DNA of 32,202 nucleotides from an uncultured Muribaculaceae bacterium. Lineage in GTDB: Bacteria > Bacteroidota > Bacteroidia > Bacteroidales > Muribaculaceae. Both the position numbers and the translations under genes were made by a program. Below the pieces are notes generated by a model that saw only the letters and a list, made by a program, of their open reading frames with translations, made no database searches and was not told the DNA's origin. Positions 7,843 through 15,641 of this stretch are shown in pieces (positions within the stretch are counted from its first letter, which is position 1; every line of letters begins with the position of its first letter). The stretch lies in assembly GCA_902494515.1 (NCBI GenBank), contig CABUTS010000029.1, forward strand, positions 1 through 32,202, given 5' to 3'.

Positions 7843-8342
7843 GGTGTAGTGGCGAGGGTGTCTGGAATGGAGATGAATACGGAGTCGGCGCTGATGCGGA
7901 CGGTGTAAGGGGTTGCAGAGCGGCGCGGCTGGGGGCCGTGCAGGTAGAAGTAGGATTGCTGTTTGTCCCAGGACGGGAAGTCGAGGCGACGGGTTTCGCG
8001 GGGCGGGATGTTGATATGGCGGCTGACCGTGCGGGAGTGGATGAGACGGTCGGAGGTGTCGTAGTAACGGATTGTGAATACCGTGCGGAGGATTGTGGAG
8101 TCGTAAAGGTTCTGGATGAAGAGAGTTTCGGAGGTTGCTCGGAGGGCTTTTTCGTAGCCACAGAAGCGGACGAGGCTGATGGAGTCGCCGGCAATGGTGT
8201 CGAGCCGGGCGCAGGCGGAGTCGGGCGCCATATCCGTCCGGACGTGTAGGTTGGTGCGCTTGGTGTTGATCTTGCGGGCCGCCATGGGGAGGAGGAAAAG
8301 GGCTGCAAGCAGGAATAAAAGGAGACGTGGAAAATTTTTCAT
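7821..8342 (-). CDS. Exported protein of unknown function
   Basis: A 173-aa protein not recognised as a named family. The start MKNFPRLLLFLLAALFLLPM is a classic signal peptide, cleaved probably near residue 22. The mature part is rich in beta-forming stretches with alternating charged and hydrophobic residues (FTIRYYDTSDRLIHSRTVS), compatible with a small periplasmic beta-sandwich. A longer open frame reaches 8456, but its extra 38 residues are Ser/Pro-rich shadow sequence overlapping the upstream gene, so the ATG at 8342 directly before the signal peptide is preferred. It starts 13 nt after the previous gene and overlaps the crp-like gene. Confidence 0.75.
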   Translation of the reverse strand: MKNFPRLLLFLLAALFLLPMAARKINTKRTNLHVRTDMAPDSACARLDTIAGDSISLVRFCGYEKALRATSETLFIQNLYDSTILRTVFTIRYYDTSDRLIHSRTVSRHINIPPRETRRLDFPSWDKQQSYFYLHGPQPRRSATPYTVRISADSVFISIPDTLATTPCIPSTR

Positions 8343-8355
8343 GGCGGGAGAGGGG

Positions 8356-8967
8356 TTAGAGATAACGGGGAGATGCGGGGTTGAGCGGCCGGGGCCAGAT
8401 GCGGATGAAACCGTCGAGGTCGACCGGGGAATCGTCGCGGGAACGGAAAGCACCACGGATGAAGTACGGGAGGAACCGCCATGGATTTACGACGACACCG
8501 CGGTGGATGGCCCGCATGGAGATGTGGCCGTCGTCGAGGAGCGTGAGGATGAAACGGCGGGGCTTTGTGGGTGTGAAGCCTTTTACTTTCGTGTAGATGA
8601 CGGCATCAAAGGTGTTTGGTTTGGCGGTAGGGTGTATCCAGCCCATGACCGTGCCGGGCATAATCCGGGGGGAGGGGGAATCGAGGGCTACAATCAGGAG
8701 GAGATTCTGGGTCGGAAGCTTCGGGTCGGGGAGCGGCTGACCGGATTCGAGCTGCCATTTGAGAGCCGGGAGGAAGGCGAGTGAGGCACCTTCGGCGGGT
8801 GTCTGCCAGATGCCCTTGATTCCGTCGCAGCCTGAGGATTCCAAAATTTCCACCGCAGTCCGCGCCGGGTCGGCAACAGACATGGCCGGCAGTTTCGGAC
8901 GTGCTGCCAGCATTATGGCTGAAGCGAGGAGAAGCCAGCTGAGGAGGATTTGGCGGAGAGGAATCAT
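8356..8967 (-). CDS. Exported protein of unknown function
   Basis: A 203-aa protein with a signal peptide at 1-21 (MIPLRQILLSWLLLASAIML). The mature region contains SGCDGIKGIWQTPAEG at about 44-60 and later MGWIHPTAKPNTFDAVIYTK, suggesting a lipocalin-like or small beta-barrel fold, but I cannot assign a family. A single Cys in the mature part sits in the SGCDGI motif. It lies between the GNAT gene and the second exported protein with short spacing (51 nt and 13 nt), so these three genes and the crp-like gene probably form one operon. Confidence 0.75.
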   Translation of the reverse strand: MIPLRQILLSWLLLASAIMLAARPKLPAMSVADPARTAVEILESSGCDGIKGIWQTPAEGASLAFLPALKWQLESGQPLPDPKLPTQNLLLIVALDSPSPRIMPGTVMGWIHPTAKPNTFDAVIYTKVKGFTPTKPRRFILTLLDDGHISMRAIHRGVVVNPWRFLPYFIRGAFRSRDDSPVDLDGFIRIWPRPLNPASPRYL

Positions 8968-8981
8968 TTCACGGAGAAGTT

Positions 8982-9048
8982 TTCAGCTGTTGTTGTTGTT
9001 TTCAGCTTTAGTTGTTGTTCAGCTTTGGTTGTTTTCAGCTGTTGTTGT
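8982..9048 (-). repeat. GTT-rich imperfect repeat straddling the GNAT gene stop
   Basis: Four copies of TTCAGCTKT (CAGC at 8984, 9003, 9020 and 9036) are separated by GTT repeats, with spacings of 19, 17 and 16 nt. The stop codon of the GNAT gene (9019-9021) lies inside, so the protein's last residues (ETTTAENNQS) are repeat-encoded. Past the stop, the same composition continues almost to the next gene's start at 8967. Confidence 0.8.
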
Positions 9049-9999
9049 TTCGGGAAGACTGATCCGGTAGGTGTTATAGACCACGGCGCGGCCGCCGAAG
9101 GAGATTTTCTGGCGGGCGAGCCCTTCGTTAAGATACCATCCGCCCTGTTCATTGCAGGTCCCGAAGTCAAAATAGCGGTAACCTTTCAGGCGGGATTCCC
9201 GGATTAGGGTGTCGAAGAGAAGCGGGAGGGCGTTCAGCTCCTTGCCGTCGGGCGAGGAGGCGATGTACTGGGCATGTACCACCAGCCCGACGAGGTACAG
9301 CAGTGACCCGGCGAGGATCTGACCGTTTAGCGAGACTGTGTAGAGGCGGATATTGTCGGGGAAGCGGTCGCGCAGGAGTGTGATTTCCTCAAGGGTGTGG
9401 ACCGGGGCGACGTTGTAGCGGTCGCGCAGCAAATCGGTGAGGATCTGCCAGAACGGGGCGAGATTCAGGGAGCTTTCGACCCGAAGCCCGGTCTGGGTCG
9501 CCTTGCGGGCCTTGCGGCGCATTGCCTCGTCGATGCCGGCGTCGGATGCCAGGTCTACAGTGATGGAAACCTGCGAGGATTCCAGCACCGCATGATTGCG
9601 GAAAAGCATGTAGCGGTCCTCCTCGGCGGGTTCTTTGCAGTAAATATAAGGGATTGGCTTATAGAGTATTCCTGTGATTCCGGCGTCGGCGAGGAACCGG
9701 TTGGCGGCATTCTGGATGGCCAGCATTGCAATGACGTCGAAATTCTTGAATCCAGCAATCCAGCCGCCGTAGGTCAGGCCGCCGTGAGAATGCAGCAGAG
9801 AGCCGCGGCGGTTGGCGGGGAGAAGGGCTGCGATCCGGCCTTTCTCATTGCGGGCGATGAGTGAGAAATCCTCGAAGCGGTCGGCGTGATAGTCCATGTA
9901 GCCGCGCATGAAGAGGAACGAGCCGTTTTTGGCCCGGGCCACGAAGTCATCCCAGTCGTGGGCGAATGACGGATTGTAGCGCTCGATTGAGAAAGGCAT
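9019..9999 (-). CDS. FemAB/GNAT-like N-acyltransferase
   Basis: A 326-aa protein resembling the FemAB-type/GNAT acyltransferases of Bacteroidota. The N-terminal part carries SFLFMRGYMDYHADRF and the glycine-rich HSHGGLTYGGW segment. The C-terminal acetyltransferase fold includes GSLLYLVGLVVHAQYIASS and GYRYFDFGTCNEQGGWYLNEG, the usual FemAB-like end. Substrate unknown: such proteins modify peptidoglycan precursors, lipids or polysaccharides. I chose the ATG at 9999 (MPFSIERYN). A start at 10029 is open but its codon lies inside a hairpin arm (10025-10035). The final ten residues are encoded by a GTT-rich repeat. It heads a probable operon with two exported proteins and a Crp-like regulator. 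Confidence 0.8.
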   Translation of the reverse strand: MPFSIERYNPSFAHDWDDFVARAKNGSFLFMRGYMDYHADRFEDFSLIARNEKGRIAALLPANRRGSLLHSHGGLTYGGWIAGFKNFDVIAMLAIQNAANRFLADAGITGILYKPIPYIYCKEPAEEDRYMLFRNHAVLESSQVSITVDLASDAGIDEAMRRKARKATQTGLRVESSLNLAPFWQILTDLLRDRYNVAPVHTLEEITLLRDRFPDNIRLYTVSLNGQILAGSLLYLVGLVVHAQYIASSPDGKELNALPLLFDTLIRESRLKGYRYFDFGTCNEQGGWYLNEGLARQKISFGGRAVVYNTYRISLPETTTAENNQS

Positions 10000-10024
10000 A
10001 CTGCGAAAAGTTTTGGTATATGGC

Positions 10025-10058
10025 GTCAACCCCGGGAGCGGAGGCTTCCGGGGTTGAC
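10025..10058 (-). terminator. Hairpin between zinc-ribbon and GNAT genes
   Basis: GTCAACCCCGG at 10025-10035 pairs perfectly with 10048-10058 (11 bp, extendable to 13 with one wobble), loop of about 8 nt. It follows the end of the aspS/nif3-like/zinc-ribbon unit by about 72 nt and precedes the GNAT start. The minus strand then runs through a short A/T-rich stretch but no clear T-run. Confidence 0.65.
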
Positions 10059-10129
10059 GGGGTGAGTTCGGCTGGAATTAACCCTGAAAGGCTAAGACAC
10101 CACAAACTCTGAGGAAAGCACGCCCGGAA

Positions 10130-10906
10130 TTACTTAGCGGGAGCTTCCTCCTCAACGCCGGCGATGGCGGGGTCGATGAGGATTCGGCCGCAGTATTCGC
10201 AGACGATGATTTTCTTGTGCATTTTGATTTCGAGCTGACGCTGCGGGGGGATGCGGTTGAAGCAGCCGCCGCAGGCATCGCGCTGGATGTATACGACTCC
10301 GAGGCCGTTGCGGGCGTTCTTGCGGATGCGCTTGAAGGCGTTGAGGGTTCGGGGGTCGATCTGCGGCTCGAGATCCTTGGCCTGCTGGCGGAGACGCTCC
10401 TCGTCCTGACGTGTTTCGCTTACGATCTCCTCGAGTTCGGCGCGCTTCTCGTTCAGGACATGCTCATGGTCGGTAACCTTCTCCTGAGTCGAGGCGATGT
10501 CGGCCTCGCGGTTCTCGATGCTGCGGGAGTATTCGCCGATGTGCTTTTCGGCGAGCTCGATTTCAAGGGTCTGAAATTCAACCTCTTTTGAGAGAAGGTC
10601 GAATTCGCGGTTGTTGCGGACATTGTCGAGCTGCTCCTTGTATCGGGCGATTTTGTTCTGCGAGTCAGCGATTTTCTCTTTTTCCTGAGCGAGTTTGGTG
10701 CGCAGGGATTCGATATCGGACTTGTAGTTGGCGATACGGGTGTGGAGGCCTTCGAGGTTGTCTTCGAGGTCCTTGACTTCGAGGGGGAGTTCGCCTCGGA
10801 TGGTCTTGATACGGTCGATTTCGGAGAGAACGGTCTGGAGCTTGTAGAGGGATTTCAGACGGCTCTCGACGGAAAGGTTTTCGGATTTAGTTTTATCTGT
10901 GGCCAT
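10130..10906 (-). CDS. Coiled-coil protein with C4-type zinc ribbon (CT398/DUF164-like)
   Basis: A 258-aa protein. Residues about 14-185 are a long heptad-rich coiled coil. A C-terminal zinc ribbon carries two CxxC pairs (Cys212/Cys215 and Cys236/Cys239), with IPPQRQLEIKMHKKIIVCEYCG between and around them. This matches the widespread zinc-ribbon family typified by chlamydial CT398 and Helicobacter HP0958. Proposed roles in that family include binding nucleic acid or sigma-54/secretion partners; none is shown for this protein. The gene follows the Nif3-like gene with an 83-nt gap, a pairing common in Bacteroidota. The acidic tail EEEAPAK is short and ordinary. Confidence 0.88.
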   Translation of the reverse strand: MATDKTKSENLSVESRLKSLYKLQTVLSEIDRIKTIRGELPLEVKDLEDNLEGLHTRIANYKSDIESLRTKLAQEKEKIADSQNKIARYKEQLDNVRNNREFDLLSKEVEFQTLEIELAEKHIGEYSRSIENREADIASTQEKVTDHEHVLNEKRAELEEIVSETRQDEERLRQQAKDLEPQIDPRTLNAFKRIRKNARNGLGVVYIQRDACGGCFNRIPPQRQLEIKMHKKIIVCEYCGRILIDPAIAGVEEEAPAK

Positions 10907-10989
10907 GCTTTGATATTTGGTAAAAACCGGAAGGGCGGCCCGGAGATACGGGAACCGGTGGCGCTCCGCATCGGGAGCAATGCCGGGAA

Positions 10990-11760
10990 TCAGATGTATT
11001 CGATCGGGTTTTGCTCTTTGGTTGATTTCCAGACTGCAAAGTTAGGAAATTTTTCAGAAATAACGTGCAAAAAAAGATCTTTTGTGCACTCTTCAGTTTC
11101 AAAATGTCCGGCGTCGACCAGAAGTATGTCATCGGCGTAGTCGATGAACTGGTTGAGTTTGCACTCGGCAGTGACGTAAGCCTGGGCGCCGCGACTGAGG
11201 GCAAGGGGGAGGAATTCGCCAGCTGAACCACCGCAGAGACCCACCCGGCTGATTTTCCAGTTGGGAAAGGGGACGCGGGAACAGCGGAGGCCACGGCTGG
11301 CGAAAACAGCTTTCACCAACGTTATAAAATTGAACCAGGGAAGTGGCTGGGGGAGGTTGCCGATGACGCCGAGACCTGACTCATCGAGCGGTTCGACATC
11401 GGTCATGGCGAGGCGGCGGGACATTTCGTAAGATACGCCGGCAGGGGCGCAGTCGGTAGCGGTGTGGGAGGAGTAGACCGAAATGCCGCGGCGGAAGGCT
11501 TCGGCTACCATCCGCTCCACGCGGTTGCGGCCTGTAATCTGCTTTAACCCCCGGAATATCAGGGGATGATGGCTCACCACGAGGTTGCAGCCGCGGTCGA
11601 TAGCTTCCCGAAGCACGGCCGGGGTGAGGTCGAGACATATGAGAACCCCCCGGCACTCAGCGTCGGGGTCGCCGAGCTGCCATCCGGAGTTGTCCCACGA
11701 CTCCTGAATGGAGAGTGGGAAGTGCTCCTCGAGGGCTGTAGTGATTTCGCGGTGAGTCAT
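10990..11760 (-). CDS. Nif3-like dinuclear metal-centre protein (GTP cyclohydrolase I type 2 homologue family)
   Basis: A 256-aa protein with the expected metal-binding positions. The SHHPLIF motif supplies His64 and His65, SSHTATD supplies His99 and Asp103, and VDAGHFETEE near 216-225 supplies His219 and Glu223. The common HTNLD motif reads HTATD here, keeping the Asp ligand. The length fits the short form; many Bacteroidota Nif3 proteins are about 365 aa with an inserted PII-like domain, which is absent here. The biochemical role of the family is unsettled. It starts 31 nt after aspS and precedes the zinc-ribbon gene, so all three are probably co-transcribed. Confidence 0.9.
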   Translation of the reverse strand: MTHREITTALEEHFPLSIQESWDNSGWQLGDPDAECRGVLICLDLTPAVLREAIDRGCNLVVSHHPLIFRGLKQITGRNRVERMVAEAFRRGISVYSSHTATDCAPAGVSYEMSRRLAMTDVEPLDESGLGVIGNLPQPLPWFNFITLVKAVFASRGLRCSRVPFPNWKISRVGLCGGSAGEFLPLALSRGAQAYVTAECKLNQFIDYADDILLVDAGHFETEECTKDLFLHVISEKFPNFAVWKSTKEQNPIEYI

Positions 11761-11791
11761 ACTCTGCTGAAAAACAGAGGATTAAAGTAAA

Positions 11792-13552
11792 TTATTTTTC
11801 TTTGAGATCCACGGCGAGCTGGAGTTCGTCGAGCTGCTTCTGGTCGAGGGGCGCAGGAGCGTCGAGCATCACGTCGCGGCCGGAGTTGTTCTTCGGGAAG
11901 GCGATGCAGTCGCGAATGGAGTCGAGGCCTGCGAAGAGGCTTACCCAGCGGTCGAGACCGTAGGCGAGACCACCGTGAGGGGGGGCGCCGAACTTGAAGG
12001 CGTTCATCAGGAAGCCGAACTGCTCCTGTGCCTTCTCGGGGGTGAAGCCGAGGATCTCGAACATCTTGGCCTGGAGCTTGGAATCGTGGATACGGATTGA
12101 ACCGCCGCCGACTTCAACGCCGTTCACTACCATATCGTAAGCGTCGGCGCGGACCTCTTCGGGCTTGGTGTCGAGCAGGGGGATATCCTCGTCCTTGGGA
12201 TGAGTGAAGGGGTGGTGCATAGCCATGAGGCGCTGCTCCTCGTCGGACCATTCGAACATGGGGAAGTCCACAACCCAGAGGCATGCGAACTTGTTCTTGT
12301 CGCGCAGGCCGAGACGGTTGCCCATCTCGAGACGGAGCTCGGAAAGCTGCTTGCGGGTCTTCATGGCGTCGTCGCCGGAGAGAATCAGGATTAGGTCTCC
12401 GGGTTCGGCATTGAAGGCTTCCTTCATCTTCTGGAGAACTTCCTGGGAGTAGAATTTGTCGACCGAGGATTTTACGGAGCCGTCCGGTTCGATGCGGGCG
12501 TAAACCATACCCTTGGCGCCGATCTGGGGACGTTTCACGAACTCAGTGAGCTGGTCGAGCTGCTTGCGGGTGTAGGAAGCGGCACCCTTGGCGCAGATAC
12601 CGCCGATGTAGGCGGCGTTGTCGAATACCCCGAAGCCGTAGCCCTTGAGAATGTCCATGAGTTCCACGAACTTCATGTCGAAGCGGAGGTCGGGCTTGTC
12701 GGAGCCGTAATATTTCATAGCGTCGGACCAGGGCATGCGCTGGAAGGGCTCGGTGAGCTCAACGCCGCGGAGTTCCTTGAAGAGGTGTTTTGCCATCCCC
12801 TCGAAGAGGTTGATGATGTCGTCCTGCTCCACGAAGCTCATCTCGCAGTCGATCTGGGTGAATTCGGGCTGACGGTCGGCGCGGAGGTCTTCGTCGCGGA
12901 AGCACTTCACAATCTGGAAGTAACGGTCCATGCCGGAGACCATCAGGAGCTGCTTGAGGGTCTGGGGCGACTGGGGAAGGGCGTAGAACTGACCCGGGTT
13001 CATGCGCGAGGGAACCACGAAGTCGCGGGCGCCCTCGGGGGTGGAGCCTACGAGCATGGGGGTTTCAATTTCGAGGAAGCCCTTGGAGTCGAGGTAGCGG
13101 CGCACCTCCATGGTCATTTTATGGCGCAGCTCAAGATTGCGGCGCACGCAGGGGCGGCGCAGGTCGAGGTAGCGGTATTTCATGCGGATGTCGTCGCCGC
13201 CGTCGGTGTCATCCTCGATGGTGAAGGGGGGGATTTCCGAGGGGGAGAGAACATTGAGTTCTGAGGCGATGATTTCGATGTCGCCGGTGGGGAGATTGGG
13301 GTTCTTGGCGGAACGCTCAGCCACGGTACCGGTGATCTGCACTACGAATTCGCGGCCGACGTGGTTTGCTTTTTCGCAAAGGTCGGCGTCGGAAGCATTG
13401 TTGAAAACAATCTGGGTGATTCCGTAGCGGTCGCGGAGGTCGATGAAGGTCATACCTCCCATTTTACGGGCTTTCTGAACCCATCCGGCGAGGGTCACTT
13501 TCTTTCCCTGGTCGGCGAGGCGGAGTTCACCGCAAGTGTTAGTCCTGTACAT
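11792..13552 (-). CDS. aspS: Aspartate--tRNA ligase
   Basis: A 586-aa class II aminoacyl-tRNA synthetase that charges tRNA-Asp (or also tRNA-Asn in non-discriminating forms; which applies is not decided here). The N-terminal OB-fold anticodon-binding domain spans about 1-105 (GWVQKARKMGGMTFIDLRDR). The catalytic core has the flipping-loop region GSTPEGARDFVVPSR at 169-183, motif 2 FRDEDLRADRQPEFTQID at 218-235 and motif 3 GLAYGLDRWVSLFAG near the end. The bacterial GAD insertion lies between them, and the length is typical for bacteria. Motif 3 usually reads GLDRLVMLLAG, so WVSLF is a mild variation. It is first in a unit with the Nif3-like and zinc-ribbon genes. Confidence 0.97.
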   Translation of the reverse strand: MYRTNTCGELRLADQGKKVTLAGWVQKARKMGGMTFIDLRDRYGITQIVFNNASDADLCEKANHVGREFVVQITGTVAERSAKNPNLPTGDIEIIASELNVLSPSEIPPFTIEDDTDGGDDIRMKYRYLDLRRPCVRRNLELRHKMTMEVRRYLDSKGFLEIETPMLVGSTPEGARDFVVPSRMNPGQFYALPQSPQTLKQLLMVSGMDRYFQIVKCFRDEDLRADRQPEFTQIDCEMSFVEQDDIINLFEGMAKHLFKELRGVELTEPFQRMPWSDAMKYYGSDKPDLRFDMKFVELMDILKGYGFGVFDNAAYIGGICAKGAASYTRKQLDQLTEFVKRPQIGAKGMVYARIEPDGSVKSSVDKFYSQEVLQKMKEAFNAEPGDLILILSGDDAMKTRKQLSELRLEMGNRLGLRDKNKFACLWVVDFPMFEWSDEEQRLMAMHHPFTHPKDEDIPLLDTKPEEVRADAYDMVVNGVEVGGGSIRIHDSKLQAKMFEILGFTPEKAQEQFGFLMNAFKFGAPPHGGLAYGLDRWVSLFAGLDSIRDCIAFPKNNSGRDVMLDAPAPLDQKQLDELQLAVDLKEK

Positions 13553-13656
13553 TTTGCAAGATATGTTGAGACATTAAATATTTGACGCATAGATGTTTGC
13601 GGGGAGAGTCCGCATAAAGAGTCCGGCGGTACCGGCGAGGGTCCGCTAACAATCTA

Positions 13657-13664
13657 CAAAGATA
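13657..13664 (-). promoter_or_regulatory. Candidate -7 box (TATCTTTG) for aspS
   Basis: The minus strand reads TATCTTTG here, about 105 nt before the aspS ATG. The -33 region is T-rich (CTTTTTT) rather than a clean TTTG. The resulting leader would hold three short GGACTC/GGACCC-type repeats (13585-13650) with local GC-rich pairing, but no convincing riboswitch. Confidence 0.45.
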
Positions 13665-13785
13665 CGGAGAAATTCGGAAAAAAGCCCTATTTTTTGTGGA
13701 AAAAACTTGTGGCGAAGGAGATTGGCCGGGAGAAAGTCTTACTGAAGGATTGGTCAGGAGGGATATGGCGGCTGAAAGTTGCCGG

Positions 13786-13802
13786 CAGGCAGCGGCTGCC
13801 TG
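13786..13802 (-). terminator. Perfect GC-rich palindrome after the 118-aa gene
   Basis: CAGGCAGC and GCTGCCTG flank a single central G, 51 nt past the stop of the minus-strand gene ending at 13853. As RNA it would form a 6-7 bp hairpin with a small loop. It could terminate that gene's transcript. No T-run follows. Confidence 0.4.
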
Positions 13803-13842
13803 ATTGAAAAGGATTGATTGAAAAGAATTGGCTGAAAAGTGA
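13801..13842 (-). repeat. 14-nt tandem repeat, three copies
   Basis: On the plus strand the copies are TGATTGAAAAGGAT (13801-13814), TGATTGAAAAGAAT (13815-13828) and TGGCTGAAAAGTGA (13829-13842). They end 10 nt from the stop codon (13853-13855) of the minus-strand 118-aa gene, so they form the beginning of its 3' untranslated region. The rest of 13553-13852 holds the palindrome at 13786 and the aspS promoter. Confidence 0.75.
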
Positions 13843-13852
13843 AGAATCGCTT

Positions 13853-14209
13853 TTATATGCCGGGATTCGGAGCGAGGCAGGAGCGGACGCGGTCGATAAG
13901 CGAGAGACCGAGCTCTTTGAGGTGGACGGAAATCGAACCGTCGTCTTTGTTGATGAAGATGATCGAGGAGTGGAGCACGATGGCAACGGCCTCGTCGAAC
14001 CCGATGATGGCGTGGATGTTGCGGATAGGAATTTCGTGGAAAGGGGATGAGGCTTCGACGGAGTTGATTACGAGATTGTCGCCGTCGATTTCAACGCCTG
14101 CTTCTTCGGGTACAGCCTCGAAGAGCAGGGGTATATCGAGCTCGTCGGGTGAAGCGGGCTTGCGCTTGTATTTTTTGTAAATTGAATTAATTGTATCTTT
14201 TTTGATCAT
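13853..14209 (-). CDS. Conserved hypothetical protein, 118 aa
   Basis: I do not recognise a named family. The protein starts with a basic segment (MIKKDTINSIYKKYKRKP). It then has alternating beta-type stretches such as DGDNLVINSVEASSPFHEIPIRNIHAIIGFD and a hydrophobic strand AVAIVLHSSIIFINKDDG, followed by a helical end; each is seen directly in the translation. No signal peptide or membrane helix is present, so it is probably cytoplasmic. It has its own candidate promoter and stands between aspS and the methylmalonyl-CoA decarboxylase operon. Coding is supported by codon use and by the low complexity of the alternative frames. Confidence 0.75.
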   Translation of the reverse strand: MIKKDTINSIYKKYKRKPASPDELDIPLLFEAVPEEAGVEIDGDNLVINSVEASSPFHEIPIRNIHAIIGFDEAVAIVLHSSIIFINKDDGSISVHLKELGLSLIDRVRSCLAPNPGI

Positions 14210-14281
14210 TGCGTCAGTGTCGGTAACGGTTTACTTGATAGGGGTATCAGTATTACAACCTCTGAAAGGGGGATTTTGTTG

Positions 14282-14289
14282 CAAAGTTA
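14282..14289 (-). promoter_or_regulatory. Candidate -7 box (TAACTTTG) for the 118-aa gene
   Basis: The minus strand reads TAACTTTG, 73 nt before the ATG at 14209, and an AT-rich segment lies upstream. No clear -33 TTG is at the expected spacing. Confidence 0.45.
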
Positions 14290-14402
14290 CAAAAAAATAT
14301 TATTTATAAAAGAAATCGTGCATAAAAATGCGGATAAAACAATCGGTTTTGGCGTCGGTTTTGGCCAGCGGAGGGAAAAATTTTGGTAAAGCAATGATAG
14401 GG

Positions 14403-14438
14403 ATAAAAAAACACCGCCTGAGGGGCGGTGTTTTTTAT
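14403..14438. terminator. Strong bidirectional intrinsic terminator
   Basis: ACACCGCC at 14411-14418 pairs with GGCGGTGT at 14424-14431 around a 5-nt loop. A-runs on the left and T-runs on the right extend the stem and give a U-tract in both directions. It lies 18 nt beyond the stop of the Na+-pump beta-subunit gene and is placed to end the decarboxylase operon transcript. Confidence 0.9.
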
Positions 14439-14455
14439 AGAGAGGATTAAGGGAA

Positions 14456-15616
14456 TCAGGCGAGGAAGCCGAGGAGGACACCGGCGGCTACTGCGGAACC
14501 GATCACACCGGCTACGTTCGGACCCATAGCGTGCATGAGCAGGTAGTTGGAGGGGTCGTACTCGAGGCCGAGGTTGTTGGAGATGCGGCTCGACATGGGG
14601 ACGGCGGATACGCCGGCGTTGCCGATGAGCGGGTTGATTTTCTTTGCCTTGGGGAGGAAGAGGTTGAAGAACTTCACGAAGAGCACACCGGAGGCGGAGG
14701 CGATGATGAAGGCCATGAAGCCGAGGGCAAAGATGAAGATGGTTTCCTTGGTCAGGAAGGTGGAGGCCTGGGTGGAGGCGCCTACGGTCATGCCGAGCAG
14801 GATTGTGACAATGTCGGTGAGGGCGTTGGATGCGGTCTTGGCCAGACGGGTTGTCACGCCGCACTCGCGGAGGAGGTTGCCGAAGAAGAGCATGCCGAGC
14901 AGGGGGATACCGGAGGGAACCACGAAGCAGGTAAGCAGCAGACCGACAATCGGGAAGATGATCTTTTCGGACTGGGCGACGGCGCGGGCGGGTTTCATGC
15001 GGATTACGCGCTCATGTTTTGTGGTGAGCAGCCGCATGATGGGGGGCTGGATGACGGGCACGAGGGCCATGTAGGAGTAGGCCGAAACGGCGATGGCACC
15101 CATGAGGTTGGGGGCGAGTTTCGACGACAGGAAGATGGCGGTGGGGCCGTCGGCGCCGCCGATGATGGCGATCGCACCGGCCTGGTCGGGCATGAAGCCC
15201 AGAAGCAGGGCCACCATGTAGGCGCCGAAGATGCCGAACTGGGCTGCGGCGCCGATGAGCATCAACTTAGGATTGGCGATGAGGGCCGTGAAGTCGGTCA
15301 TGGCGCCGATTCCGAGGAAGATCAGCGGGGGATACCAGCCGGCCGATACGCCGTTGTAGAGGATGTTCAGCACAGAGCCTTCTTCGTAGATGCCGATTTC
15401 GAGGCCGGCATCGGGGTTGAAGGGGATGTTGCCGATGAGGATACCGAAGCCGATGGGCACCAGGAGCATCGGTTCGAAGTTCTTCTTGATAGCGAGCCAG
15501 ATGAAGAAGAGGCCCACGCAGAGCATCACCAGATGCTGCCATGTAGCGTTGGCGAATCCGGTCAGTTCCCAGAACTGCCCGAGGTTTTCCGCCATGAATA
15601 ATCCGAATCCGTCCAT
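14456..15616 (-). CDS. mmdB: Sodium-pumping decarboxylase beta subunit (methylmalonyl-CoA decarboxylase type)
   Basis: A 386-aa polytopic inner-membrane protein of the OadB/MmdB/GcdB family. It couples decarboxylation of carboxybiotin to export of Na+. Many hydrophobic helices are visible. The family signature GGADGPTAIF is at 153-162, where Asp156 corresponds to the essential Asp of the characterised Klebsiella OadB. NPDAGLEIGIYEEG near 67-80 is also a typical conserved loop. The length is normal. It is the last gene of the operon, 25 nt after the biotin carrier gene, and is followed by a strong terminator. A second Met at residue 8 is a possible alternative start. Confidence 0.95.
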   Translation of the reverse strand: MDGFGLFMAENLGQFWELTGFANATWQHLVMLCVGLFFIWLAIKKNFEPMLLVPIGFGILIGNIPFNPDAGLEIGIYEEGSVLNILYNGVSAGWYPPLIFLGIGAMTDFTALIANPKLMLIGAAAQFGIFGAYMVALLLGFMPDQAGAIAIIGGADGPTAIFLSSKLAPNLMGAIAVSAYSYMALVPVIQPPIMRLLTTKHERVIRMKPARAVAQSEKIIFPIVGLLLTCFVVPSGIPLLGMLFFGNLLRECGVTTRLAKTASNALTDIVTILLGMTVGASTQASTFLTKETIFIFALGFMAFIIASASGVLFVKFFNLFLPKAKKINPLIGNAGVSAVPMSSRISNNLGLEYDPSNYLLMHAMGPNVAGVIGSAVAAGVLLGFLA

Positions 15617-15641
15617 TTTGTGTGAGGTTAATGGGAGCGGA

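Noticed and set aside
7742..8308. 188-codon minus-strand frame overlapping the exported protein and crp-like genes
   Set aside because: Ser/Pro/Thr-rich shadow without motifs; the adjacent frame has a signal peptide and fits the operon.
10000..10029. Upstream start codon for the GNAT gene
   Set aside because: It lies in the arm of the hairpin at 10025-10058, and the downstream MPFSIERYN matches the family start better.
11037..11044. TAACTTTG on the minus strand inside the nif3-like gene
   Set aside because: Could serve the zinc-ribbon gene, but the possible -33 TTG is 23 nt away and the box is inside a coding region, so it was not listed as a promoter.
14531..15601. 356-codon plus-strand frame opposite mmdB
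   Set aside because: Gly/Glu/His-rich composition is typical of an antisense shadow in GC-rich DNA, and mmdB is certain from its motifs.
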